From positions 1-64,000 of the forward strand of contig JAFGDK010000029.1 in NCBI GenBank assembly GCA_016932165.1: 64,000 bases of DNA. Direction: 5' to 3'. The notes beneath the pieces are model-generated. The model worked only from the letters and a program-made list of their open reading frames with translations. It searched no databases and had not been told where the DNA came from. The stretch is from Anaerolineales bacterium (GTDB lineage Bacteria > Chloroflexota > Anaerolineae > Anaerolineales > UBA11579). Positions 27,412 through 35,146 of the stretch are shown here, piece after piece. The position numbers and the translations under genes are program-made. Each line of letters begins with the position of its first letter. The first letter of the stretch is position 1.

Positions 27412-28725
27412 ATGGCGCGAGTTCAAGAAAAAATTCAATTTGTCCCCCCGGCGATCACCAAGATTGAAGATACCGGGTTGACCACCCTGTGGCTGCAAGA
27501 CCTTGCCCTTAAAATCATCTATTTTGGCGGCTATCTAAACGGCTACCAGATGGCTGAAAGGATCGCTCTGCCCTTTGCCGGGATTATGGATCAGATTCTG
27601 GAGAACCTGAAACGGGAAAAATTCGTCGAGGTACGCAGCCAATCCGGCGGTTACGGTGAAGGCGCCTACCAATATGCGATCACCAATGCTGGCATATTGC
27701 GCGCCCGCGAAGCCCTGGACCGCAGCCAGTATGCCGGTCCGGCGCCGGTGCCGATCGAGGATTATTACCAGTCCATTCTGCGGCAATCGCGTTCCCAGAT
27801 GAGCGTCAACCAGCGCACAATGCGCCAAGCCCTGACCGGGCTGGTGCTCTCGCGCAAAACCTTCCACCAGATTGGCCCGGCGGTGAATTCCAATACCTCA
27901 ATGTTCCTCTATGGCCCTCCCGGAAACGGCAAGACCACGATCGCCCGGGCAATCGGCCAGATGCGCGGCGAGACAAACATGTTCATTCCCTATTCCTTGT
28001 ACGTGGATGGCCAGGTGGTTAAACTGTACGACTCTGTCAACCACCAACTGGTCGAGGAAGGGGAGAGCGCCACCACCTCAGGGACAGGTTCTTTGCGCTC
28101 CGGCAGCCGCCGTGACCCGCGCTGGGTACAGATCAAGCGGCCTTTTATCGTTGTCGGCGGGGAACTGACCATGGCCGGGTTGGACCTGGTTTTTGACGAC
28201 ACCAACAAGTATTATGAGGCTGCCTTCCAGATGAAAGCCAATGGCGGGATCTTCTTGATTGATGACTTCGGCCGCCAGCAGGTGCGCCCGCGCGACCTGC
28301 TCAACCGCTGGATTGTGCCCCTGGAAAACCGGATCGATTACCTCACCTTGCATACCGGCCGCAAGATCGAGATCCCCTTTGATGTGCTGGTGATCTTTTC
28401 AACCAACCTGCCGCCCAGAGACCTGGTAGATGAAGCCTTCCTGCGCCGTTTGCGCCACAAGATTGAAATTGGCGACCCGACCTATGAAGAATACCGGGAG
28501 ATTTTCAAGGCCGTGGCGGCTGGCAAGCGGGTCAAATACAGCGATCAGGGACTGGCATACCTGCTACAGGAATGGTACATCAAACCGAACCGCAAACTGC
28601 GCGCCTCTCACCCACGCGATATTTGTGACCAGATTCTGGACATTGCCGCCTACCTGAATATCGAACCGGTGATGAGCAAAGAGCTGTTAGACCGCGCTTC
28701 GGCCGCCTATTTTGTTGATCTATAG
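27412..28725 (+). CDS. AAA ATPase with an N-terminal winged-helix-like domain
   Basis: The 437-residue protein has an N-terminal helical domain (about 20-115) that resembles a winged helix: a repeated helix pattern, then YQYAITNAGILRAREAL. The ATPase core has Walker A YGPPGNGKTTIARA near 168 and Walker B GGIFLIDDFGRQQVRP near 280. An Arg-rich sensor region, FLRRLRHKIEIGDP, lies near 343. I take the ATG at 27412 because GAGGATAA precedes it. I know the family only as conserved, uncharacterised AAA proteins. It could be a MoxR/RavA-like remodeller or a pilus-type regulator, but nothing here shows a substrate. The next gene starts one base after its stop. Confidence 0.8.
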   Translation: MARVQEKIQFVPPAITKIEDTGLTTLWLQDLALKIIYFGGYLNGYQMAERIALPFAGIMDQILENLKREKFVEVRSQSGGYGEGAYQYAITNAGILRAREALDRSQYAGPAPVPIEDYYQSILRQSRSQMSVNQRTMRQALTGLVLSRKTFHQIGPAVNSNTSMFLYGPPGNGKTTIARAIGQMRGETNMFIPYSLYVDGQVVKLYDSVNHQLVEEGESATTSGTGSLRSGSRRDPRWVQIKRPFIVVGGELTMAGLDLVFDDTNKYYEAAFQMKANGGIFLIDDFGRQQVRPRDLLNRWIVPLENRIDYLTLHTGRKIEIPFDVLVIFSTNLPPRDLVDEAFLRRLRHKIEIGDPTYEEYREIFKAVAAGKRVKYSDQGLAYLLQEWYIKPNRKLRASHPRDICDQILDIAAYLNIEPVMSKELLDRASAAYFVDL

Positions 28726-28726
28726 T

Positions 28727-29458
28727 ATGCACAGTTTTCCCCGCCCGGCGATTTTTGCCCATCGGGGCGCCAGCCACGATGCACCAGAAAACACCCTCAA
28801 AGCTTTTCAGCTCGCACTGCAGCAAAATGCAGACGGCATAGAGTTAGATGTACACCTTTCAGCAGACCAGCAGGTGGTCGTGATCCATGACAGCGACTTG
28901 AATCGAACCACCAACGGCCGCGGCCGGGTAGAAGAACTTTCGCTGCATGATCTTAAACAATTGGATGCCGGTGAGGGTGAAACAATCCCCACCCTGGTAG
29001 AAGTGCTTGAACTGGTCGGAGACCAGATCCTTCTCAATATCGAATTAAAAGGCTTCTCCAGCGATGCGGACAAATTGCCCCAGGCAGTGTTAGGGCTTAC
29101 CAGGGATTTTGGCCTTAGTGATCGCGTGATCTATTCTTCATTTGACCCGCATGTGCTGATGCTGCTCCACCGACTGGATCCAGCTGCACAGGCCGGACTG
29201 CTGCTCCCCCCTGGAAATCTCTCCGCAATGATCCGAACATTCTTTTCACCCTTCGTCCGCCCCTGGTCGCTGCACCCTCATTTTGAATCAGTCACCGAAC
29301 GCTTTATCCGGGTGGCGAATAAAAACAACCAGCCGGTGTTCACCTATACGGTCAACCAACCAGAAGATATGCGGAAAGTATTTCGATTGGGCGTCTCTGG
29401 AATTTTTACAGATATACCGCTGCTGGCCCAAAAGGTGCGCGAGGAATTTGCTTCATGA
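28727..29458 (+). CDS. Glycerophosphodiester phosphodiesterase
   Basis: The enzyme hydrolyses glycerophosphodiesters to glycerol-3-phosphate and an alcohol. The 243-residue TIM-barrel protein has FAHRGASHDAPENT with the catalytic His-Arg, DGIELDVHLSADQQVVVIHD with the metal Glu/Asp and second His, and NIELKG near 105. It is cytoplasmic, having no signal peptide. It starts one base after the ATPase stop, so it depends on coupling, and its own stop overlaps the next ATG by four bases (ATGA). The role is likely lipid headgroup recycling. Confidence 0.93.
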   Translation: MHSFPRPAIFAHRGASHDAPENTLKAFQLALQQNADGIELDVHLSADQQVVVIHDSDLNRTTNGRGRVEELSLHDLKQLDAGEGETIPTLVEVLELVGDQILLNIELKGFSSDADKLPQAVLGLTRDFGLSDRVIYSSFDPHVLMLLHRLDPAAQAGLLLPPGNLSAMIRTFFSPFVRPWSLHPHFESVTERFIRVANKNNQPVFTYTVNQPEDMRKVFRLGVSGIFTDIPLLAQKVREEFAS

Positions 29459-32235
29459 AGAAAACTCGCCGCTACCTGAAGGTTTTGTTGCCAGGCCTGA
29501 TCATCTTTCAACTGCTAATTGTAAGATCAAGTTTGGCTGCCCCACAGCCCCAGATCCCCACCTCAGACCAGCTAGCCCTGGACTTGTTGAATAGAATGAG
29601 ACCAGAGGAACGCGTTGGACAGCTTTTTATGGTGGAATTTGATGGCGATTCGTTCACCGAAGATTCCCCCTTGCTGGACTTGATCACCAATTATCATATC
29701 GGGGGGGTGATTCTAAAAGCAAGCAACCTTAACTTCTCACAGGGTGAAGATAGTTTGCAGAATGCCTGGGCAATGATCCAGGAGATACAACAAACCGAGG
29801 TCAGCGGCTCCCGCAACTCAACGATCCTACCCGCAACTGGCGAAAGTTTCAGCCCAGCCCTGGTGCCCTTGTTCATTGGGATTGAGCAACCAGTTGACGG
29901 CTATCCGGGAAGCCAACTGCCCGAGGGATTGACGGTGATCCCCAGTCAGATGGCGGTTGGCGCCACATGGGATGCTCAATTAGCCCAGCAAGCTGGCGAA
30001 CAATTTGGGTATGAACTCAGCACCCTGGGGATTAATTTCCTCCTTGGTCCTTCATTGAATGTGCACAGTAACCCCCGTCCAGAATTCAATGGTGATCTGG
30101 GGGTCAATAGTTATTCCGGCAGTCCTTTTTGGGTAGGCGAATTGGGGCAGGCCACCATCGCGGGACTGCATCGCGGAAGCAACAACCGCTTGGCCGTTAT
30201 CGGCAAAAATTTTCCAGGGTTTGCGGGAGCAGACCAATCCCTAATCACCGAGATACCCTCTATCCGGAAAACCCTGGAACAATTAATGCAGACCGAGCTG
30301 CCCCCGTTTTTCAAGGTCACAAATCTGGGTGATGAGCCTGGGACACAGGCCGACGGTTTATTATTGTCCCATGCCAGATATGAAGCATTTCAGACAGATG
30401 TTTCTGCCATTTCACCTCCCATCACCTTGAACACGCAGGCTTTGACCAAACTACTTTCTTTGCAGTCATTATCCGACTGGCATGCCAATGGCGGCTTGAT
30501 TGTGAGTGATGAATTAGGAAGCCAGGCGGTAAGGCGCTATTACGTGCAGATTGGCCAAAGATATGATCCCCGGCTGATCTCACGTGACGCGCTGCTGACT
30601 GGCAGCGATCTGCTGCTGACCGGCAACTTCATTGCCCCCAACGATCCTGATCTTTACACTTCGATTGTCCGTACCCTGGTATTTTTTGCCCAAAAGTACA
30701 GGGATGATGTGGCCTTTGCTCAGCGCGTGGATGAATCCATTTTGCGCATCTTGAAAACAAAATATGAATTGTATAACAACTCATTTACTGAAGCCACGAT
30801 TTTGACCCCAATCGATCAATTAGAAACGATCGGCGGGGCAGATCAAATCTCCTTTAACATTGCCCGCGAAGGTGCTACCTTAATTGATCCTGCACCAGAA
30901 AATCTAAACACCGTCCTGCCAAATCCACCTGGGGCAAACGACTTTATCACCATCTTTACGGATACAGTGACCTACCAGGTTTGCGAGGCTTGTGAACAAG
31001 TTCAGGCGCCGGCGCGTACAGCACTAGAAGATATTATCCTGCGGCTGTACGGACCATCCGGTGATGGGCTGATCGTTCCCGGAAATGTGGCTTCTTATAG
31101 CTACAAAGATCTCTATGAGGCGGTTGGCCAAGCGAACGACCCCGAAAGTTTGGTGATTGCCAACATCAACCGGGCAGAATGGCTGGTGTTTCTGCAATCG
31201 GATCGAAAGGCAGATCGTCCAGAAGGCTCGGCCCTGAACCGCTTTCTCTCCGAAACTCCTGAATTGATTCAAGACAAAAATATCGTTGTCTTCAGTCTGG
31301 ACGCCCCGTATTACCTGACTGCCAATGAAATCTCAACGGCAACAGCCTATTATAGTTTATACAGCAAACAACCTCAGTTCATTGAAGTTGCAGCACGCCT
31401 GCTATTCCAGGAACTGAACCCCACCGGATCCTCACCTGTTTCAATCAATAGTGTAGGGTATGTATTGGATCAAGCCCTATCACCTGATATTTCCCAAGTC
31501 ATCCCGCTGGAGATCAGCATTCCTGAAGAGGGACAGCCGGAGGATGATGCTGGTACGCCGATTGCACCAAGCCCCCTGATGCAAGGAGAAAGCATTCAAA
31601 TTACCGCTGGGCCAATCGTGGATAATAACGGCAACCCGATCAGAGATAATTTGGTTCTACAGTTTAATCTGATCACCACCAATACTGAAGGTGTTTCAAG
31701 CCAGCGGGAGATCACTGCCTTAACGATTGATGGAATGGTCTCAACCACAGCGATACTAGACATCATAGGGTCACTTCAGATCCAGGCAGCAATCGGTGAT
31801 CCGCCAGCCTTATCAGATACGCTAAATATCGATGTAATCGGTACAGGAGAGAGCCTAGAACCCAGCGAACCAGCAACGCCAGAACCCACTATACCTGCCC
31901 CTACCCCCGAACCGGCTGAAGACCTGGTGGTTGAAACTCCGCCGCGCGAGGTAACAAATCTGGTAGACTGGCTACTGGCAATCGTGGTGGTAGTTTTCTT
32001 AAGTTTATTTGCCTACCAATTCGGAGCAATTTCCGGGCAGGTGCGCTGGGGAGTGCGCTGGGGTCTGACTTCGCTGATCGGGGGACTGCTGGTGAATGCA
32101 TATCTCTCATTTAACCTGCCAGGGGCGGCTATGCTGGTGAGGGAATACCAGATTTGGGGGATTGTACTCAGTGTGGCCGGTGGCTGTCTGCTGGGATGGA
32201 CCGCCGGTGCGATCTGGAAACGGTCAAAAAAATAA
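29455..32235 (+). CDS. GH3-like exported membrane protein with altered active site
   Basis: The 926-residue protein has a signal peptide or anchor (LLPGLIIFQLLIV) and a GH3 N-terminal domain (about 38-440) with MRPEERVGQLFMV and GLIVSDELGS, whose Asp matches the GH3 nucleophile. The NagZ-type loop KHFPGHGDT reads KNFPGFAGAD here, so the acid/base His-Asp pair is missing. A GH3 C-terminal-like part, an Ig-like stretch (about 690-800) and a Pro/Glu/Thr linker near 800-825 follow. The end holds two or three membrane helices (about 840-920). It may bind peptidoglycan-type sugars rather than cut them. It overlaps the glycerophosphodiesterase stop by four bases. Confidence 0.8.
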   Translation: MKKTRRYLKVLLPGLIIFQLLIVRSSLAAPQPQIPTSDQLALDLLNRMRPEERVGQLFMVEFDGDSFTEDSPLLDLITNYHIGGVILKASNLNFSQGEDSLQNAWAMIQEIQQTEVSGSRNSTILPATGESFSPALVPLFIGIEQPVDGYPGSQLPEGLTVIPSQMAVGATWDAQLAQQAGEQFGYELSTLGINFLLGPSLNVHSNPRPEFNGDLGVNSYSGSPFWVGELGQATIAGLHRGSNNRLAVIGKNFPGFAGADQSLITEIPSIRKTLEQLMQTELPPFFKVTNLGDEPGTQADGLLLSHARYEAFQTDVSAISPPITLNTQALTKLLSLQSLSDWHANGGLIVSDELGSQAVRRYYVQIGQRYDPRLISRDALLTGSDLLLTGNFIAPNDPDLYTSIVRTLVFFAQKYRDDVAFAQRVDESILRILKTKYELYNNSFTEATILTPIDQLETIGGADQISFNIAREGATLIDPAPENLNTVLPNPPGANDFITIFTDTVTYQVCEACEQVQAPARTALEDIILRLYGPSGDGLIVPGNVASYSYKDLYEAVGQANDPESLVIANINRAEWLVFLQSDRKADRPEGSALNRFLSETPELIQDKNIVVFSLDAPYYLTANEISTATAYYSLYSKQPQFIEVAARLLFQELNPTGSSPVSINSVGYVLDQALSPDISQVIPLEISIPEEGQPEDDAGTPIAPSPLMQGESIQITAGPIVDNNGNPIRDNLVLQFNLITTNTEGVSSQREITALTIDGMVSTTAILDIIGSLQIQAAIGDPPALSDTLNIDVIGTGESLEPSEPATPEPTIPAPTPEPAEDLVVETPPREVTNLVDWLLAIVVVVFLSLFAYQFGAISGQVRWGVRWGLTSLIGGLLVNAYLSFNLPGAAMLVREYQIWGIVLSVAGGCLLGWTAGAIWKRSKK

Positions 32236-32300
32236 ACCCTCCAATGCCAGGAATTTGATACAATGTACCGGCTCATGCAGCCTAAGAGGTTCTAACCCGG

Positions 32301-32306
32301 TATTAT
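32301..32306 (+). promoter_or_regulatory. -10 box of a leaderless promoter for lspA
   Basis: TATTAT, then TTAACT, then the ATG at 32313. No ribosome-binding sequence lies in between. Confidence 0.45.
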
Positions 32307-32312
32307 TTAACT

Positions 32313-32933
32313 ATGGAAAATCAGATTCCGACAAACCCAGAAACAGCAGCGCCTGATAAGCGCAAGGCCGGCGAGGTGATCCGGGATTATATTGTGCTGT
32401 TCCTCGGAGCTGGCACGATCATCTTTCTGGATACGTGGACCAAGACTTTGGTCAATAAGTATATTCCTGTCGGCGGCGCCTGGCTACCAGAAAAGATGAG
32501 CCAATTCCTGAGATACTTCAGAGTAACTCATCTGCACAATAAAGGTACTGCTTTCAGCATGTTTGCAGATACGGATCAGATTAATATCATCATTGGTATT
32601 CTCGCAGCCTTGGTCTCGCTGGTGATCATCATCATCTTTCCACGGATTGACCAAAAAGATCGGGCTTTGCGAATTGCGATCCTGCTGCAACTAGGCGGCA
32701 CAATCGGCAATCTTATCAGCCGGGTTCAATACGGATATGTGCTTGATTTTATTTCGGTGGGAAGTTTTGCGGTCTTCAACATCGCCGATTCAAGCCTGGT
32801 GACTGGTGCTGCACTGATGATCTTGGCCGTACTGGTGGAAGAGATCAAAGAAGTTCAACATAGAAGGGAAGCTGCCCAAAATTCCATCGATCAGGAAGAG
32901 AACGGACAGCCAGATATTCCGCCAGCTGATTAA
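32313..32933 (+). CDS. lspA: Lipoprotein signal peptidase (signal peptidase II)
   Basis: LspA removes the signal peptide from prolipoproteins in the cytoplasmic membrane. The 206-residue protein is longer than the usual 150-170, with extra N-terminal (about 20) and hydrophilic C-terminal (about 25) tails. Four membrane helices are visible. The catalytic Asp pair is present in YVLDFI and FNIADSS. The usual NLIDR is NLISR here, so a conserved but non-catalytic Asp is lost. Several lipobox proteins in this window (37459, 55087, 59430, 60657, 63089) are its likely substrates. Confidence 0.92.
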   Translation: MENQIPTNPETAAPDKRKAGEVIRDYIVLFLGAGTIIFLDTWTKTLVNKYIPVGGAWLPEKMSQFLRYFRVTHLHNKGTAFSMFADTDQINIIIGILAALVSLVIIIIFPRIDQKDRALRIAILLQLGGTIGNLISRVQYGYVLDFISVGSFAVFNIADSSLVTGAALMILAVLVEEIKEVQHRREAAQNSIDQEENGQPDIPPAD

Positions 32934-32959
32934 TTTCCCCAATTACCTTCCGCCCAAAC

Positions 32960-33304
32960 CTACTGATTACTGTTCGCCCGCTTCAGCACTCTGGTTTTTC
33001 GACGCTGCTTGCAGTTCGGGCAGTGCAAGGAGAGCCAGCCGCCATCCTTATCCACCCCATGCGGTGAGATCAGGTCAGTCCAGAAGGAGATTTGATAAAT
33101 ATGGCCGCAGTTCGGGCATTGGTACAGCGTTTGGGTGCGGTGCCAGTTGACCAACCATATCAAACCAGCCATGACAATCACCGCCCATAGATACCAATGG
33201 CGTGGCAGCAGCAACACTGCCCCCACGCCGATGATAAGCACATAAAACAGAATATATGCGATTGAGCGGAGATAATCTCCTCTTTCAGGTTTTGTGCCTT
33301 TCAT
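32960..33304 (-). CDS. Small membrane protein with a zinc ribbon
   Basis: This 114-residue protein has two adjacent membrane helices (about 12-52: IAYILFYVLIIGVGAVLLL, WAVIVMAGLIWLV). A cytoplasmic zinc-ribbon-like part follows, with CPNCGHIYQISFW near 60 and CPNCKQRRKT near 95. I do not recognise a family with a known role. GGAGAG precedes the ATG, and it follows the Ser/Thr kinase gene by only 20 bases, so the two are probably co-expressed. Confidence 0.7.
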   Translation of the reverse strand: MKGTKPERGDYLRSIAYILFYVLIIGVGAVLLLPRHWYLWAVIVMAGLIWLVNWHRTQTLYQCPNCGHIYQISFWTDLISPHGVDKDGGWLSLHCPNCKQRRKTRVLKRANSNQ

Positions 33305-33324
33305 TTAGCTCTCCGGCACCTACC

Positions 33325-34311
33325 CTAATGGTTCAAGGTGGCAATCAGGCTGAAGATCAGCAAGGCGGCAGAAATCCAGATCAGACTTCGTTCTCTGGCT
33401 GACGAGATCACATCAGAAAATGATGGGGCCGGCATTGCAGCCCGCGGGCGGTGTTCCGGGTTCCAATTGCCCAGCAGGGCATCTCTGAAGCGGATCATGC
33501 TCTCAGGCCGGTGATCAGGGTGCAGACTCAAAGCCCATTCAACCGCCCGTTCGGTGCGCGGGCTGATATCTGGATTGATCTCTCGCATCTGCACGACCTT
33601 ATGTGGGTTGAGGAACCTTTCGCGCGCCTCCATCGGCGGGGTATTGGTTAACAGATGGTAAAGGGTTGCACCCAGGGCATAGATGTCGCTGCGGGCATCA
33701 GTGTGGCCGGTATCCCCTCCGTACTGTTCCAGCGGAGTATACAATGCAGTGCCGCGCCCTTGCACAATCGTGATGGTGGCATCATCGGGAGCCATGATCT
33801 TGACCAATCCAAAATCCACCAGTTTGACCACGTTACTGGGTGTCAGTTTCAGGTTGCTGGGTTTAATATCCCGGTGCAAAATAGGTGGTTCCTGGCTGTG
33901 AAGGAAGATCAACGCTTCGCTGATCTGTCTGGCCCAGGAGAGCACATCACGTTCGGAGAGAAACTCTTTTCGCTGTCGGGCTTCGATCATCAAGGTGCGC
34001 AGGTCCTTTCCCGGCACATAATCCATCACCAGGAAATCGCTCTGCCCCTCTGAGAAGATATCTGAGACTTTTGGCAAATTAGGATGATCCAGCCGGGCCA
34101 GCACATTGGCCTCACGCTGGAACTGCTCGCGCGTCTGGTGAGTGGTTTCCGGGGGCAGCTGCGGGTCGAGCCGCACCTCTTTAATCGCACAGGTACGCCC
34201 TTCCAGACGCAGATCATCTGCCAGGTAGATGCTGCCCATACCGCCGCGGCTGATAAAGCGGCGGATTTGATAGCGTTCTTTGAGGATATCTCCGGGTTTG
34301 ATTGCTGTCAT
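33325..34311 (-). CDS. Ser/Thr protein kinase with a C-terminal membrane anchor
   Basis: This 328-residue PknB-type (Hanks) kinase has the Gly-rich loop SRGGMGSIYLA near 19-29, the catalytic Lys in CAIKEV near 42, HRDIKPSNLKL near 144, and VDFGLVKI near 162. The C-terminal tail after about 295 ends in a membrane helix (SLIWISAALLIFSLIATLN) with no external domain, so it is inward-facing and lacks a sensor. I start it at the ATG at 34311; an upstream TTG is less likely. It is divergent from the FHA regulator at 34392, a natural phosphothreonine partner. Confidence 0.92.
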   Translation of the reverse strand: MTAIKPGDILKERYQIRRFISRGGMGSIYLADDLRLEGRTCAIKEVRLDPQLPPETTHQTREQFQREANVLARLDHPNLPKVSDIFSEGQSDFLVMDYVPGKDLRTLMIEARQRKEFLSERDVLSWARQISEALIFLHSQEPPILHRDIKPSNLKLTPSNVVKLVDFGLVKIMAPDDATITIVQGRGTALYTPLEQYGGDTGHTDARSDIYALGATLYHLLTNTPPMEARERFLNPHKVVQMREINPDISPRTERAVEWALSLHPDHRPESMIRFRDALLGNWNPEHRPRAAMPAPSFSDVISSARERSLIWISAALLIFSLIATLNH

Positions 34312-34365
34312 AACGATTCTCAAGTAGATCAATCAGCTTTGCTTGTAGGCAATCGATTAATCTTT

Positions 34366-34374
34366 TGGTATTAT
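34366..34374 (+). promoter_or_regulatory. Extended -10 promoter of the FHA regulator
   Basis: TGGTATTAT matches an extended -10. The predicted start near 34381 gives a leader of about 11 bases consisting of GAGGAAAG and a short spacer. Confidence 0.5.
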
Positions 34375-34391
34375 ACACCTGAGGAAAGTGT

Positions 34392-35069
34392 ATGGAAAAC
34401 CACCAAGAGCAAGAGTCCCCAGTCTTGATCGCCCAGACAGGTCCTCTAGAAGGACAACGCTGGAATATCACCAGCAACCTGCTGATCGGGCGGGATGCAA
34501 GCTGCGATATTATCATTATCACGCCAGACAAGCAAGTATCCCGGCGGCATGCCCGGCTGGAACTCACCGAAGGTGAGATCATCCTGGTGGACCTGGATAG
34601 CAAAAATGGCACTCACCACAACAGCCAGCGGGTTGAAACCCCGGTTAAGCTGGAAGATGGCGACACCATCCAGATTGCCCTGGCCCAGCAGTTTGTCTTC
34701 CTCAGTTCTGATGCTACCGTCCCGCTGGACACCGAAGGGCTGGAAGGCGGGCTAGACAGCACCCGCCGCTTGCGACTTGATAACAAGACCCGCCGGGTGT
34801 GGGCAGATGGGATTGAATTGGATCCTCCTCTCTCAGTGGCTCAGTTCACCATGCTGGAACTGCTCTTCAATGCGGAAGGCGGAGTGGTCAGCCGTTATGA
34901 GCTGATCACCGCGGTATGGGGAGAAGATCACGCCTACGATGTTTCCAATCAAGCGTTGGATGCCCTTGTCCGCAGACTGCGCGACCGCCTAGCGGAAGCA
35001 CAACCGGATCACAGTTTCATCATCACTGTGCGCGGCCACGGCCTGCGATTGGATAATCCCACAAAATAG
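34392..35069 (+). CDS. FHA domain-winged helix transcriptional regulator
   Basis: The 225-residue protein joins an FHA phosphothreonine-binding domain (about 15-100; LLIGRDASCDI, VSRRHARLEL, LDSKNGTHHN carry the key Gly-Arg, Ser-Arg-His and Asn-Gly) to an OmpR/PhoB-type DNA-binding domain (about 125-222; LDALVRRLRDRL recognition helix). This order is the reverse of EmbR, which has its FHA domain at the C-terminus. It probably binds a phosphorylated partner, perhaps one of the Ser/Thr kinases at 33325 or 39050, and so changes DNA binding. GAGGAAAG precedes the ATG. Confidence 0.88.
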   Translation: MENHQEQESPVLIAQTGPLEGQRWNITSNLLIGRDASCDIIIITPDKQVSRRHARLELTEGEIILVDLDSKNGTHHNSQRVETPVKLEDGDTIQIALAQQFVFLSSDATVPLDTEGLEGGLDSTRRLRLDNKTRRVWADGIELDPPLSVAQFTMLELLFNAEGGVVSRYELITAVWGEDHAYDVSNQALDALVRRLRDRLAEAQPDHSFIITVRGHGLRLDNPTK

Positions 35070-35071
35070 TC

Positions 35072-35143
35072 GATAGTTGGTTGGTCATATCGTCAGTCTT
35101 GGATGTATTGTTTACTTATCCAAGTGAAGGCTATTCAACTATC
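35072..35143. repeat. Nested inverted repeats between convergent genes
   Basis: GATAGTTG (35072-35079) pairs with CAACTATC (35136-35143). Inside it CTTGGAT (35098-35104) pairs with ATCCAAG (35118-35124). The region lies between the stops of the FHA regulator and the methylase-like gene and may terminate both. Confidence 0.5.
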
Positions 35144-35146
35144 TGA

